A stretch of DNA of 62,896 nucleotides from the NCBI RefSeq assembly GCF_004571025.1, contig NZ_SPQT01000040.1, forward strand, positions 1 through 62,896, written 5' to 3'. Made by a program: the position numbers and the translations under genes. Under the pieces are notes generated by a model. The model worked only from the letters and a program-made list of their open reading frames with translations. It had not been told where the DNA came from and did no database searches. The stretch comes from Bradyrhizobium niftali. Its GTDB lineage: Bacteria > Pseudomonadota > Alphaproteobacteria > Rhizobiales > Xanthobacteraceae. Of this stretch, positions 1-9,093 are shown piece by piece; the stretch's first letter is position 1; each line of letters begins with the position of its first letter.

Positions 1-2
1 GC

Positions 3-494
3 GTCACCGGTACCTTCACTCTCGATCATTCCACGCAATTTACTGGCACGATTTACGGCCTTTCCGGCAACGGTGATCCGTCCAGCTCGGATATTCTCGA
101 TCTCAAGGACATCTCGTTCGGATCAGGCACGAAGTTCGCCTATTCAGGTGACACATCGGGCGGGGTACTCACCGTCTCGGACGCCCAGAACCATACCGCG
201 CACATCACGCTAGCCGGCGACTACACCCATTCAACGTTCAATCTCTCAAGCGATGGAAACGGCGGCACCCTCGTCATCGATCCGCCAGTTGACGGATTCA
301 ACTTCTCCGCTGCCACTTCGCAATTCGGATCTACTGCGACCCCTCTGGGGCACGAACTAGTGCCCCGCTCGCAGGTGCTCGCGCAGGCATTGCACGACCT
401 CCACGTTGACAGCAACGTTCAGCACGGCATAGAGAGTACGCATTTCACCCTGTCCCACGCCCCGCCGACTGATCTATTTCTGTTGCAGGTTTGA
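3..494 (+). CDS. C-terminal end of a large repeat adhesin / RTX-like secreted protein (partial)
   Basis: An open frame enters from the left edge and ends at TGA 492-494, leaving 163 codons. The first hundred residues are Gly/Ser/Thr/Asp-rich beta-strand repeat sequence, with the piece DILDLKDISFGSGTK followed by alternating hydrophobic and polar positions. As I recall, this repeat type is common in giant type I-secreted or cell-surface proteins of rhizobia. The last 55 residues are non-repetitive and could be the secretion or anchoring tail. No start or export motif is visible because the gene is cut. The exact family is inferred from composition. Confidence 0.6.
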   Translation, partial: VTGTFTLDHSTQFTGTIYGLSGNGDPSSSDILDLKDISFGSGTKFAYSGDTSGGVLTVSDAQNHTAHITLAGDYTHSTFNLSSDGNGGTLVIDPPVDGFNFSAATSQFGSTATPLGHELVPRSQVLAQALHDLHVDSNVQHGIESTHFTLSHAPPTDLFLLQV

Positions 495-721
495 ACGATG
501 ATTGCTCTTGGAAGAGGCTGTAATAGACTATTCGTCCGCGCGTGGCCGCGGTATCGGCGTCGGCGATTGCGGCCAACGGCGTGAGACGCTAGCGAGCGCA
601 TGCGGGATCGGAGCAGTGTTGGTAAGCGAGGTTTCACTGGTACCAAGCGGGTCAGACTAGTTTGGTTTTCACAAAAGAGCGTTGTCTGTAAGCAAGCAGG
701 ACCGTTGGGGGCCAGAGGCTT

Positions 722-1093
722 ATGCGAAATCTTATAATCGCTGCGTTGTTGGTTCAAATTCTTGCGTGCTATCCGTTACCGGTGTCAGCCGGGGGCACTT
801 GCATCCTGCATCCGCAACCCTTCAAGCTGCGATCGGACACCATTCAGTGGTTGATCAAAATCAAGCCCGGCGCTGAATGTATTCAGGGACTACGCTGGTC
901 GACGATCATGATTGACGCGATCGCGGTTGTAGACCCGCCGAAATCGGGCCGCCTTGTCTTGCAAGGCCCTTCATTCCGCTATTTTTCGGATCCGGCCGCA
1001 CAGGGGGCCGACCATTTCAAGATTGTGATCAAGGGAACCTCGCTGCATATAGGCGGAACCTCGGCGATTGAGGTAGACGTCGCCTCACAGTAA
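722..1093 (+). CDS. Small exported protein, paralogue of the 4893 gene
   Basis: This is a 123-residue protein with a Sec signal peptide (MRNLIIAALLVQILACY, probable cleavage after VSAGG). The mature part has two cysteines and the stretch CIQGLRWST around residue 53, followed by PKSG and a GPSFRYF motif. The protein encoded at 4893-5306 has the same string and the same motif order, so the two are diverged duplicates. I do not recognise a named function. The beta-rich mature domain suggests a periplasmic or secreted binding protein, but that is inference. Its GC content is lower than that of the housekeeping genes further right. Confidence 0.7.
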   Translation: MRNLIIAALLVQILACYPLPVSAGGTCILHPQPFKLRSDTIQWLIKIKPGAECIQGLRWSTIMIDAIAVVDPPKSGRLVLQGPSFRYFSDPAAQGADHFKIVIKGTSLHIGGTSAIEVDVASQ

Positions 1094-1130
1094 ATTGCGG
1101 TCGGTGGCGACGAAGGCCCGTTCACAAATC

Positions 1131-1388
1131 CTAGCGAGGCGCAAAGGTACGATTGCTGTTGAGAGCGGGGTTGGCCGAGGCCGCCGGGGGCACGCCTTGC
1201 CCGATGGGGTTCTGGAATGGATTGTTGCTAGGTTGGGTCGCTACGGGGGAACGCGAACTCCGCACGTAATTCTGGGACGTATTACTCTGCTGTCGGCCAT
1301 TCGCATTCTGCTGCGTGCCTTGAGCAAACGCTGGAACAGTCAGGAGCGAAATCAGAGCAGAGGTTAGCAACAGTTTAGCGGCACTCAT
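1131..1388 (-). CDS. Small exported Asn/Gln/Pro-rich protein
   Basis: I place the start at ATG 1388 because GGAGG lies just upstream and the protein then begins with a clean signal peptide (MSAAKLLLTSALISLLTVPAFA), giving 85 residues. The mature part is low-complexity: Gln, Asn, Ser and Pro dominate, with QQNANGRQQSNTSQN near its start, and there is no cysteine. An upstream ATG at 1445 would bury the signal sequence behind 19 extra residues. Function is unknown; the composition suggests an unstructured periplasmic protein. It is convergent with the secreted-protein gene at 722. Confidence 0.55.
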   Translation of the reverse strand: MSAAKLLLTSALISLLTVPAFAQGTQQNANGRQQSNTSQNYVRSSRSPVATQPSNNPFQNPIGQGVPPAASANPALNSNRTFAPR

Positions 1389-1463
1389 AAGAGCCTCCAC
1401 ACGGGGCCGTATCAACCTAACGCCACCACTGGAGGTAGGTTGCATCCATTGCTTGGCAAGGGG

Positions 1464-2579
1464 TCATGGTTTCTTGCAGGCTGAATAAAAAGTGCCGCTG
1501 GTGATGATGACCCGCTCGATGCACTGCCGAGGATCCACAATGGCGCCTTCGACGCTGAAGTAATAGGACTGGCTTTTGAGGATCAGCGCGTACTGGCCGG
1601 GTGGAAGCTGCAGTGTCGGGTCCTCGCTATGGAGTCTGTACATCTCTGGACTATCTGGCACGGGAGAAGCCCGATATGGATAAGAGAAATTTCTGATGAC
1701 CCAGGAGTCGTTATCGTCGAGCCGCTTGCCTGCCGACTCAGCCGAGAATTCGCGAGCAATCCTGGCGATTACGCGCACCTCGGCATGCTCCAATATGTTG
1801 GTAGTGGTTTCTCGCCGAAAGACAATGAACTCGGGATGTCCGTTTGGCAGGCTCACTTTGCCAGGCAGTCTGAATGCGGCAGAGACCGCGACCCTCGCAT
1901 CTGGTGGCCGGCCGGGCAGCAGCCGAAGTTCGGTCAAGGAATCGTCTCCGAGCGCATAGACGCCGTAGTCGGTCGGCCGCGGGAATGAAGGAGGCGGTGG
2001 GGACCGGTTCAAGGCCGTATTGGCCGTTGCGGAGGCGGGTGTCCCGACTGCTTTATGGGTAACCGCCTGTCCCCCCTGACTCTGGAGGGGCTGTCCCAGC
2101 GTCCTCAGGCTTTCGCGTTGCAGCGCAACGGTAAAGACGGTTCCAACGATCAGCAGGACCACAGCGGTCCACGTCATGACAGTCCACAAGCGATGGCGGT
2201 CGGCTCCATTTGCCGGATGGCTCAGCCCGACGCCCGATTCGGGACCGGTTTCTCCTAGCGGCGGATTACGCGGCAAAGCCGAACTCAGCTGTGGTACCGG
2301 AGATGGTGCAGGCGGGCCGACTTGCTGCCGTGACAATTCCTCTACGCCGTGGATCGCAGTCTCAAGCGTACGTTTGGCGCGCTGGGTATCTGTCGGATTT
2401 GAATCAACGAGTTGTTCCTGAAGCTTATGGCGCGCCAGATCATAGACCGCCTGGCGCATAAGCTCAGGATCGGCCTTCACCGTTTCTATTATCCGAGCGA
2501 TCACCAGCGCGAATTGAACCTCGTTAGAGGCCTGATTGGCGTCTTCTTCCTCGCGCTCCCGCAGCTCTTGCGAACTCAT
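1464..2579 (-). CDS. Hypothetical single-pass membrane protein
   Basis: A 371-residue protein. Residues 1-95 are charged and probably helical (RELREREEEDANQ...). A Pro-rich linker leads to one membrane segment near residues 133-154 (VMTWTAVVLLIVGTVF), then a Ser/Pro-rich linker and a C-terminal domain of about 170 residues that would lie outside the cytoplasm. The C-terminal domain contains three cysteines, two of them close to the end. I do not recognise the family. The topology suggests a cytoplasmic sensing or docking segment joined to an outer domain. It is divergent from the small gene at 2703. Confidence 0.6.
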   Translation of the reverse strand: MSSQELREREEEDANQASNEVQFALVIARIIETVKADPELMRQAVYDLARHKLQEQLVDSNPTDTQRAKRTLETAIHGVEELSRQQVGPPAPSPVPQLSSALPRNPPLGETGPESGVGLSHPANGADRHRLWTVMTWTAVVLLIVGTVFTVALQRESLRTLGQPLQSQGGQAVTHKAVGTPASATANTALNRSPPPPSFPRPTDYGVYALGDDSLTELRLLPGRPPDARVAVSAAFRLPGKVSLPNGHPEFIVFRRETTTNILEHAEVRVIARIAREFSAESAGKRLDDNDSWVIRNFSYPYRASPVPDSPEMYRLHSEDPTLQLPPGQYALILKSQSYYFSVEGAIVDPRQCIERVIITSGTFYSACKKP

Positions 2580-2702
2580 GCCGATTTGGGCGCTCCCGTG
2601 GCGGTTGGCCGCAACCTTATTTCAGTGTTCAAAATACCCCAAAAGAAACTAAAGTATTCGTCGGCGGCTTCAAGGAGCGGCTGTCTGTTCGGCAAGGAGA
2701 AG

Positions 2703-2963
2703 ATGGTGACGTTCATACCGAGACGCGAAATCGCGGTGCTGGGCTTGGCTTACCTTGTCCTCGCTGCGACCGGAATTCCAGCATTTGCCGTCACCGCCGA
2801 GGTAGCCCGAAAGTGCAGCGCACTCATGGCCAAGCAGTTTCCGCCCCGCGAATCCGGCAACCCCGCAGCTGGAAGTACAAAGGGAAGCGGCCGCGATCAG
2901 CAAGCCTTTTTCAACAAGTGCGTTGCTAACGGGGGCAAGATCGACGATAGCAACGCGAAGTAA
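2703..2963 (+). CDS. Small exported protein of a duplicated pair
   Basis: An 86-residue protein. ATG 2703 is chosen because AAGGAG precedes it and a signal peptide follows (hydrophobic core VLGLAYLVLAATG, cleavage near AFA). The mature part carries ARKC, a GSTKGSGRDQQAFFNKCV segment and two cysteines about 45 residues apart. The convergent gene at 3009 has the same arrangement (ARKC, then GSVRGSGDRQTYFRECM), so the pair arose by duplication. Longer upstream frames would overlap the membrane-protein gene on the other strand. Function is unknown; a two-cysteine periplasmic protein is the reasonable reading. Confidence 0.65.
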   Translation: MVTFIPRREIAVLGLAYLVLAATGIPAFAVTAEVARKCSALMAKQFPPRESGNPAAGSTKGSGRDQQAFFNKCVANGGKIDDSNAK

Positions 2964-3008
2964 AGGGTATCCATTGGGAGCCGCTCGTTGCCCCTGGCAA
3001 TAGCGCAC

Positions 3009-3266
3009 TCACCCGTTCGGCGGTGGTGGCTCCGGGACGTTACCATCCTTTGCCATACATTCCCTGAAGTATGTTTGACGATCACCGCTTCCACGGACTG
3101 ATCCCGGCCGCTTGTATGGATAGACAAGATAGGAATAGCGCATGCACTTCCTAGCAGTCTCGGCACTTGGGCTTGCAAACGCGTATTTACCCGGCAGGTC
3201 GAGAGTGACGGCGAGGCCTATCCCCGCTAGGAGCCAAATCAGTTTCAGGGAATACATGTTTGCCAT
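3009..3266 (-). CDS. Small exported protein, partner of the 2703 duplicate
   Basis: About 85 residues from ATG 3266. A TTG at 3293 and a second ATG at 3257 are alternative starts, since no strong ribosome-binding site decides. A hydrophobic leader (LIWLLAGIGLAVTLDL) is followed by a mature domain with ARKC and GSGDRQTYFRECM, matching the convergent gene at 2703-2963. The tail is PEPPPP. The two genes face each other with 45 bp between their stops, so the duplication was inverted or followed by inversion. No function is recognised. Confidence 0.6.
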   Translation of the reverse strand: MANMYSLKLIWLLAGIGLAVTLDLPGKYAFASPSAETARKCMRYSYLVYPYKRPGSVRGSGDRQTYFRECMAKDGNVPEPPPPNG

Positions 3267-4143
3267 ATCGCAGCCTGGAGAAGTGTCGGTCAATTTGAGG
3301 ACTACGTGCTAGTGTGGAATCAGGACATTTCCGGTCAAGTGGGTGTACTTCGAGGTGATATCGGAATTGAGCCAGAAGGACCCTACGCGATAGTGCTCGC
3401 AACGAGCGCGAAGCAGGGGACACCAAGAGATCTAAGTCAGACAATGTCGTCGCGTGACGACGAGTTAGTCCAACTCCGCCAACGTCGTCGACGCGACAAG
3501 TGCTCGCGCAATGCAAACATTCTTGTTCTGCAGCAATTCGATAGCCGCTCCAGAAAAACATGGACCACTGAGATTTCAAGAAACTCTTGCGCATGGAAAA
3601 CGCCAAGGCGCTCAGCGCCCTGTACCTATATCGCCAAGCTACGGAGCCCTCAGTGTGGTGAGCAAGTTTAGGAAATCGCTCAACCTTAAGGCCCTGAGCG
3701 ACGATACCCGCGGTACGGTCAAAAGGATTTTTGCGTAACGGCGGGCTCTCACCCGGATGACCTCGCGCGATCGCCTGAAACATCAATCTGGATCAACGAA
3801 ACGCAAAACCAGCAAGACAGCCGCGCCGCCTGCAATAGCGGCCAGTACGACTAGCGGTAGAAATCTTTGTAGCCTTCGGAAGCTCGCGCGACTACCGCCG
3901 CCCGAACTACCGTACGTCAGGCGTAGCGCCAAGGTACCCAACCCTAGCGCCAAGCGGTCGAGCATGGATATGGAAGGCATTGCACGTCGCTCTTGAGGAG
4001 CGCTAGAATTTCGATTCGCTCAACCACAAGCTACGCAGGCTTCGACAATGTTCAACCCCAAATCTAAACCAACCTGCTCATTTTTTATCCATGCAAAGGC
4101 CACGCAATAGTCCGCGACCGGCCGTGTGGCCAAAGGCCTCAGC
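3267..4143. other. Stretch without a confident gene (one weak ORF inside)
   Basis: Several open frames cross here on both strands (for example 3306-3671 and 3187-3786), but none has a clear ribosome-binding site, a recognisable motif or a plausible composition. They look like chance frames in non-coding or decayed DNA. Only the small membrane-type ORF at 3783-3980, listed separately, has a protein-like feature. Confidence 0.4.
3783..3980 (-). CDS. Possible tiny tail-anchored membrane protein
   Basis: A 65-residue frame with a basic, Ser/Gly-rich first half and one strongly hydrophobic segment near the C-terminus (FLPLVVLAAIAGGAAVLLVL), ending FVDPD. This layout fits a small tail-anchored membrane protein. 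Support is weak: no good ribosome-binding site is seen before ATG 3980, and the neighbourhood appears decayed. It may be a chance frame. Confidence 0.3.
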   Translation of the reverse strand: MPSISMLDRLALGLGTLALRLTYGSSGGGSRASFRRLQRFLPLVVLAAIAGGAAVLLVLRFVDPD

Positions 4144-4497
4144 CTAACGCATTGTTTGCGGCTTGAGTCGCGCACTCTCTGACAGAGAATTGGAAGGCCT
4201 CACTGCGTCGCCCTCAGAGAGGCTCTTTTGTGGAGGCTGACCACCAGCCCCCCGGGACGAGCGGTCGTCGGAATTGTCTGAGGGCGCAGAGGCAGAGAGA
4301 GTGTTGCCGCGGATGAGAAAAGCTGGTGGCCGGGTCATTCGCGGAGCGCCGAGATAGGGCTCATACTTGAGGTACTCAGTGTACCGCTTTCGCGAGACTG
4401 CTGCACGCGTGGCATAGCCCGCTCCGAAAAACAATGCGGCCACCACAAACAGTATCAAGAGACCGAGCACAGAGCACTCCAATCGGGTGTTGGCCAT
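4144..4497 (-). CDS. Small single-pass membrane protein, unknown function
   Basis: A 117-residue protein starting at ATG 4497, with one N-terminal membrane segment (VLGLLILFVVAALFFGAGYA, about residues 10-30). Next come a basic YxxYLKYEPY segment and a hydrophilic Ser-rich tail. An N-in or signal-anchor topology is likely. No domain is recognised. It lies between decayed sequence and the secreted-protein gene at 4893, on the opposite strand. Confidence 0.45.
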   Translation of the reverse strand: MANTRLECSVLGLLILFVVAALFFGAGYATRAAVSRKRYTEYLKYEPYLGAPRMTRPPAFLIRGNTLSASAPSDNSDDRSSRGAGGQPPQKSLSEGDAVRPSNSLSESARLKPQTMR

Positions 4498-4892
4498 CCG
4501 TCGAATTCAGCGACAGCAAATTTCGCGCCACCAATCGGAAAAGTTCAAGCGGCGCCGCACCAGCGTCACTCGCTTGGGCCGCGCTGCATAGCCAATCGTT
4601 ATATGCCCCATATGTCAATTCTGCTAACCAATGAGGCGGCACCGCGAAGGTCCCAATCTGCGTGCCGAATACGACCAATTAGCGTTTGGTCTTGGCGTTT
4701 CGGCGTCCTCTCGAATATCAATGCTGGAAGTTCAAGAGCGCAGCTTGTGGTAGAGTTATATTTCTGGCGCTTCCGGAGGGCGATCCGCCTCTCCTTAATG
4801 CGAGATTCACCAACGAGCAAGCCGGCCCCTGCTCCCTAACATATCGTTTAGCGGCATCGTCCATAGTGACGCCTCATGAAAAGGGGGCGACC

Positions 4893-5306
4893 ATGTCACG
4901 AATTTCATTTAGTGCAGCTATCGCTGCGATGCTGATGTTGCTCGCATCAGCGTCTGAAACCAAAGCCACACCTAATTGCTTGCGCGATAATAAGCCGTAC
5001 AGGCTTGCGGGCGACACCATGGAATGGTCGATGACGATCGCGCCGGGGGTAGATTGCATCCAGGGACTTCGCTGGTCGACGATGCAGATCTACAACGTTG
5101 AGGTGACGGAGAAGCCGAAGAGCGGCGAGATCGTCCTCGTCGGCCCTGGGTTCCGCTACTTCGCAAAACCGAACTTTTCGGGGACGGACAGATTCACCCT
5201 CCTCGTGGTGGGCAAGAACCGGCATGACGAAGGCACCTCGACGGTTGAGGTCACGGTGTCCCGGCCGAATGGCCCGCTGCTTGTCAGCGCCGTCGACCAT
5301 CCGTAA
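4893..5306 (+). CDS. Small exported protein, paralogue of the 722 gene
   Basis: 137 residues from ATG 4893, which has AAGGGGG just upstream; a longer frame to 4686 lacks such support. The signal peptide (ISFSAAIAAMLMLLASAS) is followed by a mature domain containing CIQGLRWST, PKSG and a GPGFRYF motif. These are in the same order as in the protein at 722-1093, down to the GTS..EV segment near the end. The pair is a clear duplication separated by about 3.8 kb. Function is unknown; the fold is probably beta-rich and extracytoplasmic. Confidence 0.7.
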   Translation: MSRISFSAAIAAMLMLLASASETKATPNCLRDNKPYRLAGDTMEWSMTIAPGVDCIQGLRWSTMQIYNVEVTEKPKSGEIVLVGPGFRYFAKPNFSGTDRFTLLVVGKNRHDEGTSTVEVTVSRPNGPLLVSAVDHP

Positions 5307-6184
5307 TGAGGCTGAGGCCCGTCGCCCAGTTGGTGCCCCACGCCAACGAACGGCGCGTTTCAGGCCGCGACGTGCTTGCCTTCTCCACCCGGCTTGGGGG
5401 CATGGGCTCAAGAGGCATCGGATCTGAATGCACAGGCCTTTGTCCGGGGTGACCGGTCGACCGATACGGCCAGGAAGGGCCGGTCGGTGGCGGCCTCTTC
5501 GGCCGTCGATGTTGGACCGCAGGGGCGCGAGGCTCCCGCCATGATTAATTGGCGACAAGGCTTCAGCCATGCCAGATTACCCGTGTGCTAGCAGCTGCTG
5601 CCCACGATCTGTCAGCGCAGATTTGTCCGGAGCTGTGATAGCTGTCTTCGTGGTCGGTGGCTCCCCCAGGGTGATGCGCTCTCAAGCTCGATCATGGTCG
5701 GGTCTGTTACGCCAGAAACGTCGTGTCCTAAGAGAGTGTGGCTCCGGACGGCGGGGTAGAGAATTTGGTTGCAGCGATCGGACCTGGCCTATGGCATCAG
5801 ATCGCGCCGGAATCCATGACGCGCCTCGCGCGTTGTAAGCTGAAGCTGTTGCGCATTCGCTACGTTCGTCTGGAGATGTTGGCCGCGATTTGGGAGTGCC
5901 CCGTCTCGGTGCGTCTGCAACACCTCGCAGCCTTGAGCGCTATGAGCGAGCCGCCCTGGCGAAACAGAAGCGGTCGCTTCGACCCCTCAGACGCGAGGGC
6001 GGCTGAAGCACGAAGACAGATTGGCTTCGTTGCGGAATTTTCCGGCTGATGACGGTCATGATATCAAACTCGCCCGCGAAGCGGCACTCGAATCGGTCGA
6101 GGTTACCTTGTGCTGATCGCTCTGGACGTTGGTGATGGCTGCCGCACCCAGTGACCGCATGGAGTGGCTGGGCGCGGCAGTGGA
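5307..6184. other. Decayed stretch with broken coding remnants
   Basis: No intact gene is convincing here. Two broken frames on the plus strand look protein-like. One (5929-6006) reads SLERYERAALAKQKRSLR before a stop. A different frame (about 6030-6118) reads RNFPADDGHDIKLAREAA before TGA. They suggest a frameshifted fossil whose family I cannot name securely. The rest shows nothing I can assign. Confidence 0.35.
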
Positions 6185-7813
6185 TCAATGCTGCGGTCTG
6201 GTCAAAATTGAGTCCTGTGCCCAAGTGGCGCTATTCGACCCAGTTGACACTATCTGACCGGGCTCGACCCGACCGGCGTTACCGGCCAGATGTTGATTCA
6301 GAAGCGCAAAGCCGTGACTTGCCAGGAACGCTGCGGTCGAGCCGTCTACATGTGATGCCTCCGCCGCGGTGATCGGTGCTGTTACAGCGTTCAAACCGCC
6401 CCTCGCGGCGACCAAGTGCTCGATCTGACTCAACAAGGCAGAACTCTGGGCTGCCAGCCTCATGCTTGTGTGGGTCGCAGGCGTCGTCATTCCACCATTC
6501 GCGATCGAGTCGTGATGCTCGCTCCACCATCCATGTTCCGGGCCGGTGCCGGTCGCATGATCGGTCACATTAGTCTGCGGCGGTGACGTTGGAGTCGGCA
6601 CGGCCGCAGGAAGAGTGTCCGCAACAGCAACAACCGGTGCGTGCGATGAATCAGTAGCCACCAGTGCCGATTTGGATGTGGACGGAGATGTAGATGGAGA
6701 CGGGTCGCCGAAATACCTCGCCCACGCTGCGGCCTCCAGCGGCTTGTTGTCGGCGGCACTGGTGAAACGATATTGTCCATCGGAGTTCGAATCCCAGATG
6801 TTCACAAAGCTGACGTGGACCCCCGATTGATGCAGCGTGTCCGCCAGCCACTTCACGAATGTCGGATTGTCGCTGAGACGCGCGCCATCATTCGTGTTAC
6901 CGGCACCAGTTTCGGCAATCGCGAACGGCTTGCCGGTTGATTTGGCGAGATTGATCAGCTCCTGAAGGGTCGTCGCATGGCCCACGCTGCCATCGAGTGA
7001 CCATTGGTTGGCGGCCGGGTAGGTGTAGTAATGTTGGAGGTTGACTGGATCCGACGCCCATTGCTGGACGCTAGAATCGTAGACCGGGTGGGACGAGTTG
7101 AGGACTTGCCCGCTCTTGTCCCAGTCATAGAGGTGCGTCGGCGAGCCGTAGGGAAAGACATCGCCATAGACGTCGGCGGCGATGATATCCACATACTGGT
7201 TCCCAGGGTAAGCAGTCTGGATGACGTTGCCGGCGGGGCTGTAGTTGACCACGCTCGGATTCCACGCCACCTGGACGCTCACTCCTTCGGCCTTGCCCGC
7301 GGCGTGCAAGACCGTGGAGATGTGCTGGAACGCCTTGACCCAATCGGCGCGTGTCGCGGCGTCGTTGCCGGCGTAGGACGGCATGGTGTCGATATTCATC
7401 TCCCAACCGGGCCGCCAGATCTGTGTCGCAAAACCGTGGTCAGCCCAGGTCTTGACCATGCCTTTCAGAACGGAATCGTATTTTCCGGCCGCGAAGTCCT
7501 TGTAAAACTGATCGGGAGTTCCCGAGCCTGGCGCGGTCGAAGTCATCGGCAACCCGATCACCGGCGTAACGCCTTTAAGCACGGGCGACTGGGCCATTGA
7601 GGCTGCATTCCAACTCGCCTGACCAACCCAACCTGAGATGGGCAGGCGCTGATCGCTATATTGGTCGAGGAATTGCGGCTTCGTTTTCATCAGGTCCGAG
7701 AAGGCGTTGAAGTTTGCTTCGAAACTCGCCTCCTCGGTCGAATCATAATAGTTCGGATTCCCGACAAAGACGCCGAGAGGAAAAGGCGTGGCACCGGTTG
7801 CGTTCTGAGCCAT
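6185..7813 (-). CDS. GH26-like glycoside hydrolase (beta-mannanase superfamily)
   Basis: A 542-residue protein. Residues 10-370 read as a (beta/alpha)8 glycosidase of the GH26 type. The acid/base region is IWRPGWEMN with Glu138, where classic enzymes have HEMN. The nucleophile region is FAIAETGAG with Glu301, so both catalytic glutamates are present. Residues of about 371-440 are a Ser/Thr/Pro linker, followed by a 100-residue tail of unknown type. No Sec signal is visible at the N-terminus, so the enzyme is either cytoplasmic or exported by a C-terminal signal. The neighbouring sugar-nucleotide genes suggest a role in trimming or releasing exopolysaccharide. The substrate is not determined by sequence. 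Confidence 0.7.
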   Translation of the reverse strand: MAQNATGATPFPLGVFVGNPNYYDSTEEASFEANFNAFSDLMKTKPQFLDQYSDQRLPISGWVGQASWNAASMAQSPVLKGVTPVIGLPMTSTAPGSGTPDQFYKDFAAGKYDSVLKGMVKTWADHGFATQIWRPGWEMNIDTMPSYAGNDAATRADWVKAFQHISTVLHAAGKAEGVSVQVAWNPSVVNYSPAGNVIQTAYPGNQYVDIIAADVYGDVFPYGSPTHLYDWDKSGQVLNSSHPVYDSSVQQWASDPVNLQHYYTYPAANQWSLDGSVGHATTLQELINLAKSTGKPFAIAETGAGNTNDGARLSDNPTFVKWLADTLHQSGVHVSFVNIWDSNSDGQYRFTSAADNKPLEAAAWARYFGDPSPSTSPSTSKSALVATDSSHAPVVAVADTLPAAVPTPTSPPQTNVTDHATGTGPEHGWWSEHHDSIANGGMTTPATHTSMRLAAQSSALLSQIEHLVAARGGLNAVTAPITAAEASHVDGSTAAFLASHGFALLNQHLAGNAGRVEPGQIVSTGSNSATWAQDSILTRPQH

Positions 7814-9093
7814 GTCTCTTGCTTGCTCCCCTTCTCTTTGCTTGATACCCGGCTGTTGACTCGTGTCTAATCAGCAAATGCGGGTTTCTGATGTCGTTAC
7901 TGAACGCCCATCATCGCAACCGTCACCGGCTATAAGCTCGTGATCATTGCGCGGCTCTAGGAAGACGCACGAGAGAGTGGCAGCAAAGCCAGCCCGTCGG
8001 CCAAGGGGTCGTACTCAATAAGGATTCTCACGTGGGCTCAATCGTGCATCAAGGTCTCTGAGGAGACCCTGATGCGTGAGCAACTTTAGACGCGGAGTGG
8101 AAGCGCCTTCTGGGCGGCCAACAGTGGGGGCACTGGGGCAGGGCGCGCGCGTCTCGCTCGGTGTGACCTCATCGGCCACACCGGGTAGGGGGCTGCTTTG
8201 TCGGTGGATAGGTCTGCCCAGCTGCTACCCAAGCGGCCGCGCCACCACCCCGCAAACTTTCGGTTCCTCGCGGCTCGGCACTGCGGATTACGCTCTTCGT
8301 AGATATCGATGCATCAGAGAATTCGAAATCGCCGAGGGCGCGAGGCTTCGATCCCGACAAGATCGCAACCCGCATATTCCATTCGAAGGCCACGTAAGAT
8401 CTGTTACCCTGATAGACGGGATAAATAATCCTGGTGCAGGCAGCTCGGTCTTGCGCCGCCATCAAACAACACTGTAATGCGGTGCTGCGAAGGCTAACTT
8501 CGACGACCGTACCGGTCTTGTCAGCCAGGTTTGGGCACCGAAGGGCACCAAGCTCGCTTAACTTGCAGCGGGTGCCGACGACAAACTAAGCAAACATGCT
8601 AGAATACATTCCATCCGGAATATTTGCAACTTGCGGTAAATGCCACAAGTCCGTGACGCCTGGCAATCTGATCGGCCTGGTGCAGCAGATCCGACCGACC
8701 GAGATCTACAACCTTGCGGAGCCTCGCGTCGCTCGCGAGCAAGCGCTCCATTGCTTTGATCAATTCGGCGGCGGAACGCCGAACGTCCGTGAGCGACTGT
8801 GACAGGAATCTGCCGTTGATGGAGAGTTTCGAAGCCGATCTTTTTTCTAAGCGGGTATTTCGCGCGAACGATGCCTCAAGAGTGGGCAATCGCGCCGAAT
8901 ATACGATCTATGAGGTGTGCACATGTGACGCTATGGTCCGAGCGTCCTGGCAGGCGGATAGCATGCGACAATGCATGACGCCATCATGTTTCCTACACAT
9001 TTCGATGCGCTTACAGAGACCCGCTTGGTTTGATGATTGTCTTGGTCGTCATGTCCTTGCCTCTCATGTCTTGGTCTGGCATTGCTTCGCTGA
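7814..9093. other. Long non-coding/decayed stretch before the epimerase gene
   Basis: I find no intact gene in this 1.3 kb. Frames on both strands near 8076-8477 and 8169-8465 lack motifs and good starts. The only recognisable piece is the short GDP-mannose-dehydratase-like fossil at 8665-8718. The stretch probably records deletions in a former polysaccharide cluster. Confidence 0.5.
8665..8718 (+). pseudogene. Fossil fragment of GDP-mannose 4,6-dehydratase
   Basis: The 18 codons read NLIGLVQQIRPTEIYNLA, which closely matches a conserved internal segment of Gmd-type dehydratases (NLIRxxQxxxPxEIYNLAAQSHV, recalled, not aligned). The match stops abruptly on both sides: no nucleotide-binding GxxGxxG precedes it and no YxxxK follows. 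It is therefore a deletion remnant, not a gene. Its orientation matches the adjacent epimerase and ManC genes, whose product would be the Gmd substrate. Confidence 0.6.

Noticed and set aside
2423..2436. GGCGCGCCA inside the membrane-protein gene, similar to the tRNA end
   Set aside because: Only the short AscI-like palindrome matches; the flanking hairpin unit is absent, so it is coincidence.
3187..3786. Leftward 199-codon frame
   Set aside because: No ribosome-binding site or motif, unusual composition, and it overlaps the better supported small secreted gene.
4947..5570. Leftward 207-codon frame across the 4893 gene
   Set aside because: It is mostly antisense to a gene with a signal peptide and a paralogue; Arg/Pro-rich composition typical of shadow frames.
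5929..6118. Transposase tail reading ERYERAALAKQKRSLR
   Set aside because: It is protein-like, but I cannot tie it to a named family and the frame breaks; kept only as a note in the decayed stretch.
8599..8889. Leftward 96-codon frame reading SAAELIKAMERLLASDARLR
   Set aside because: It faintly resembles the C-terminal helix of glycosyltransferases, but lacks every other motif, and the opposite strand carries the Gmd fossil.
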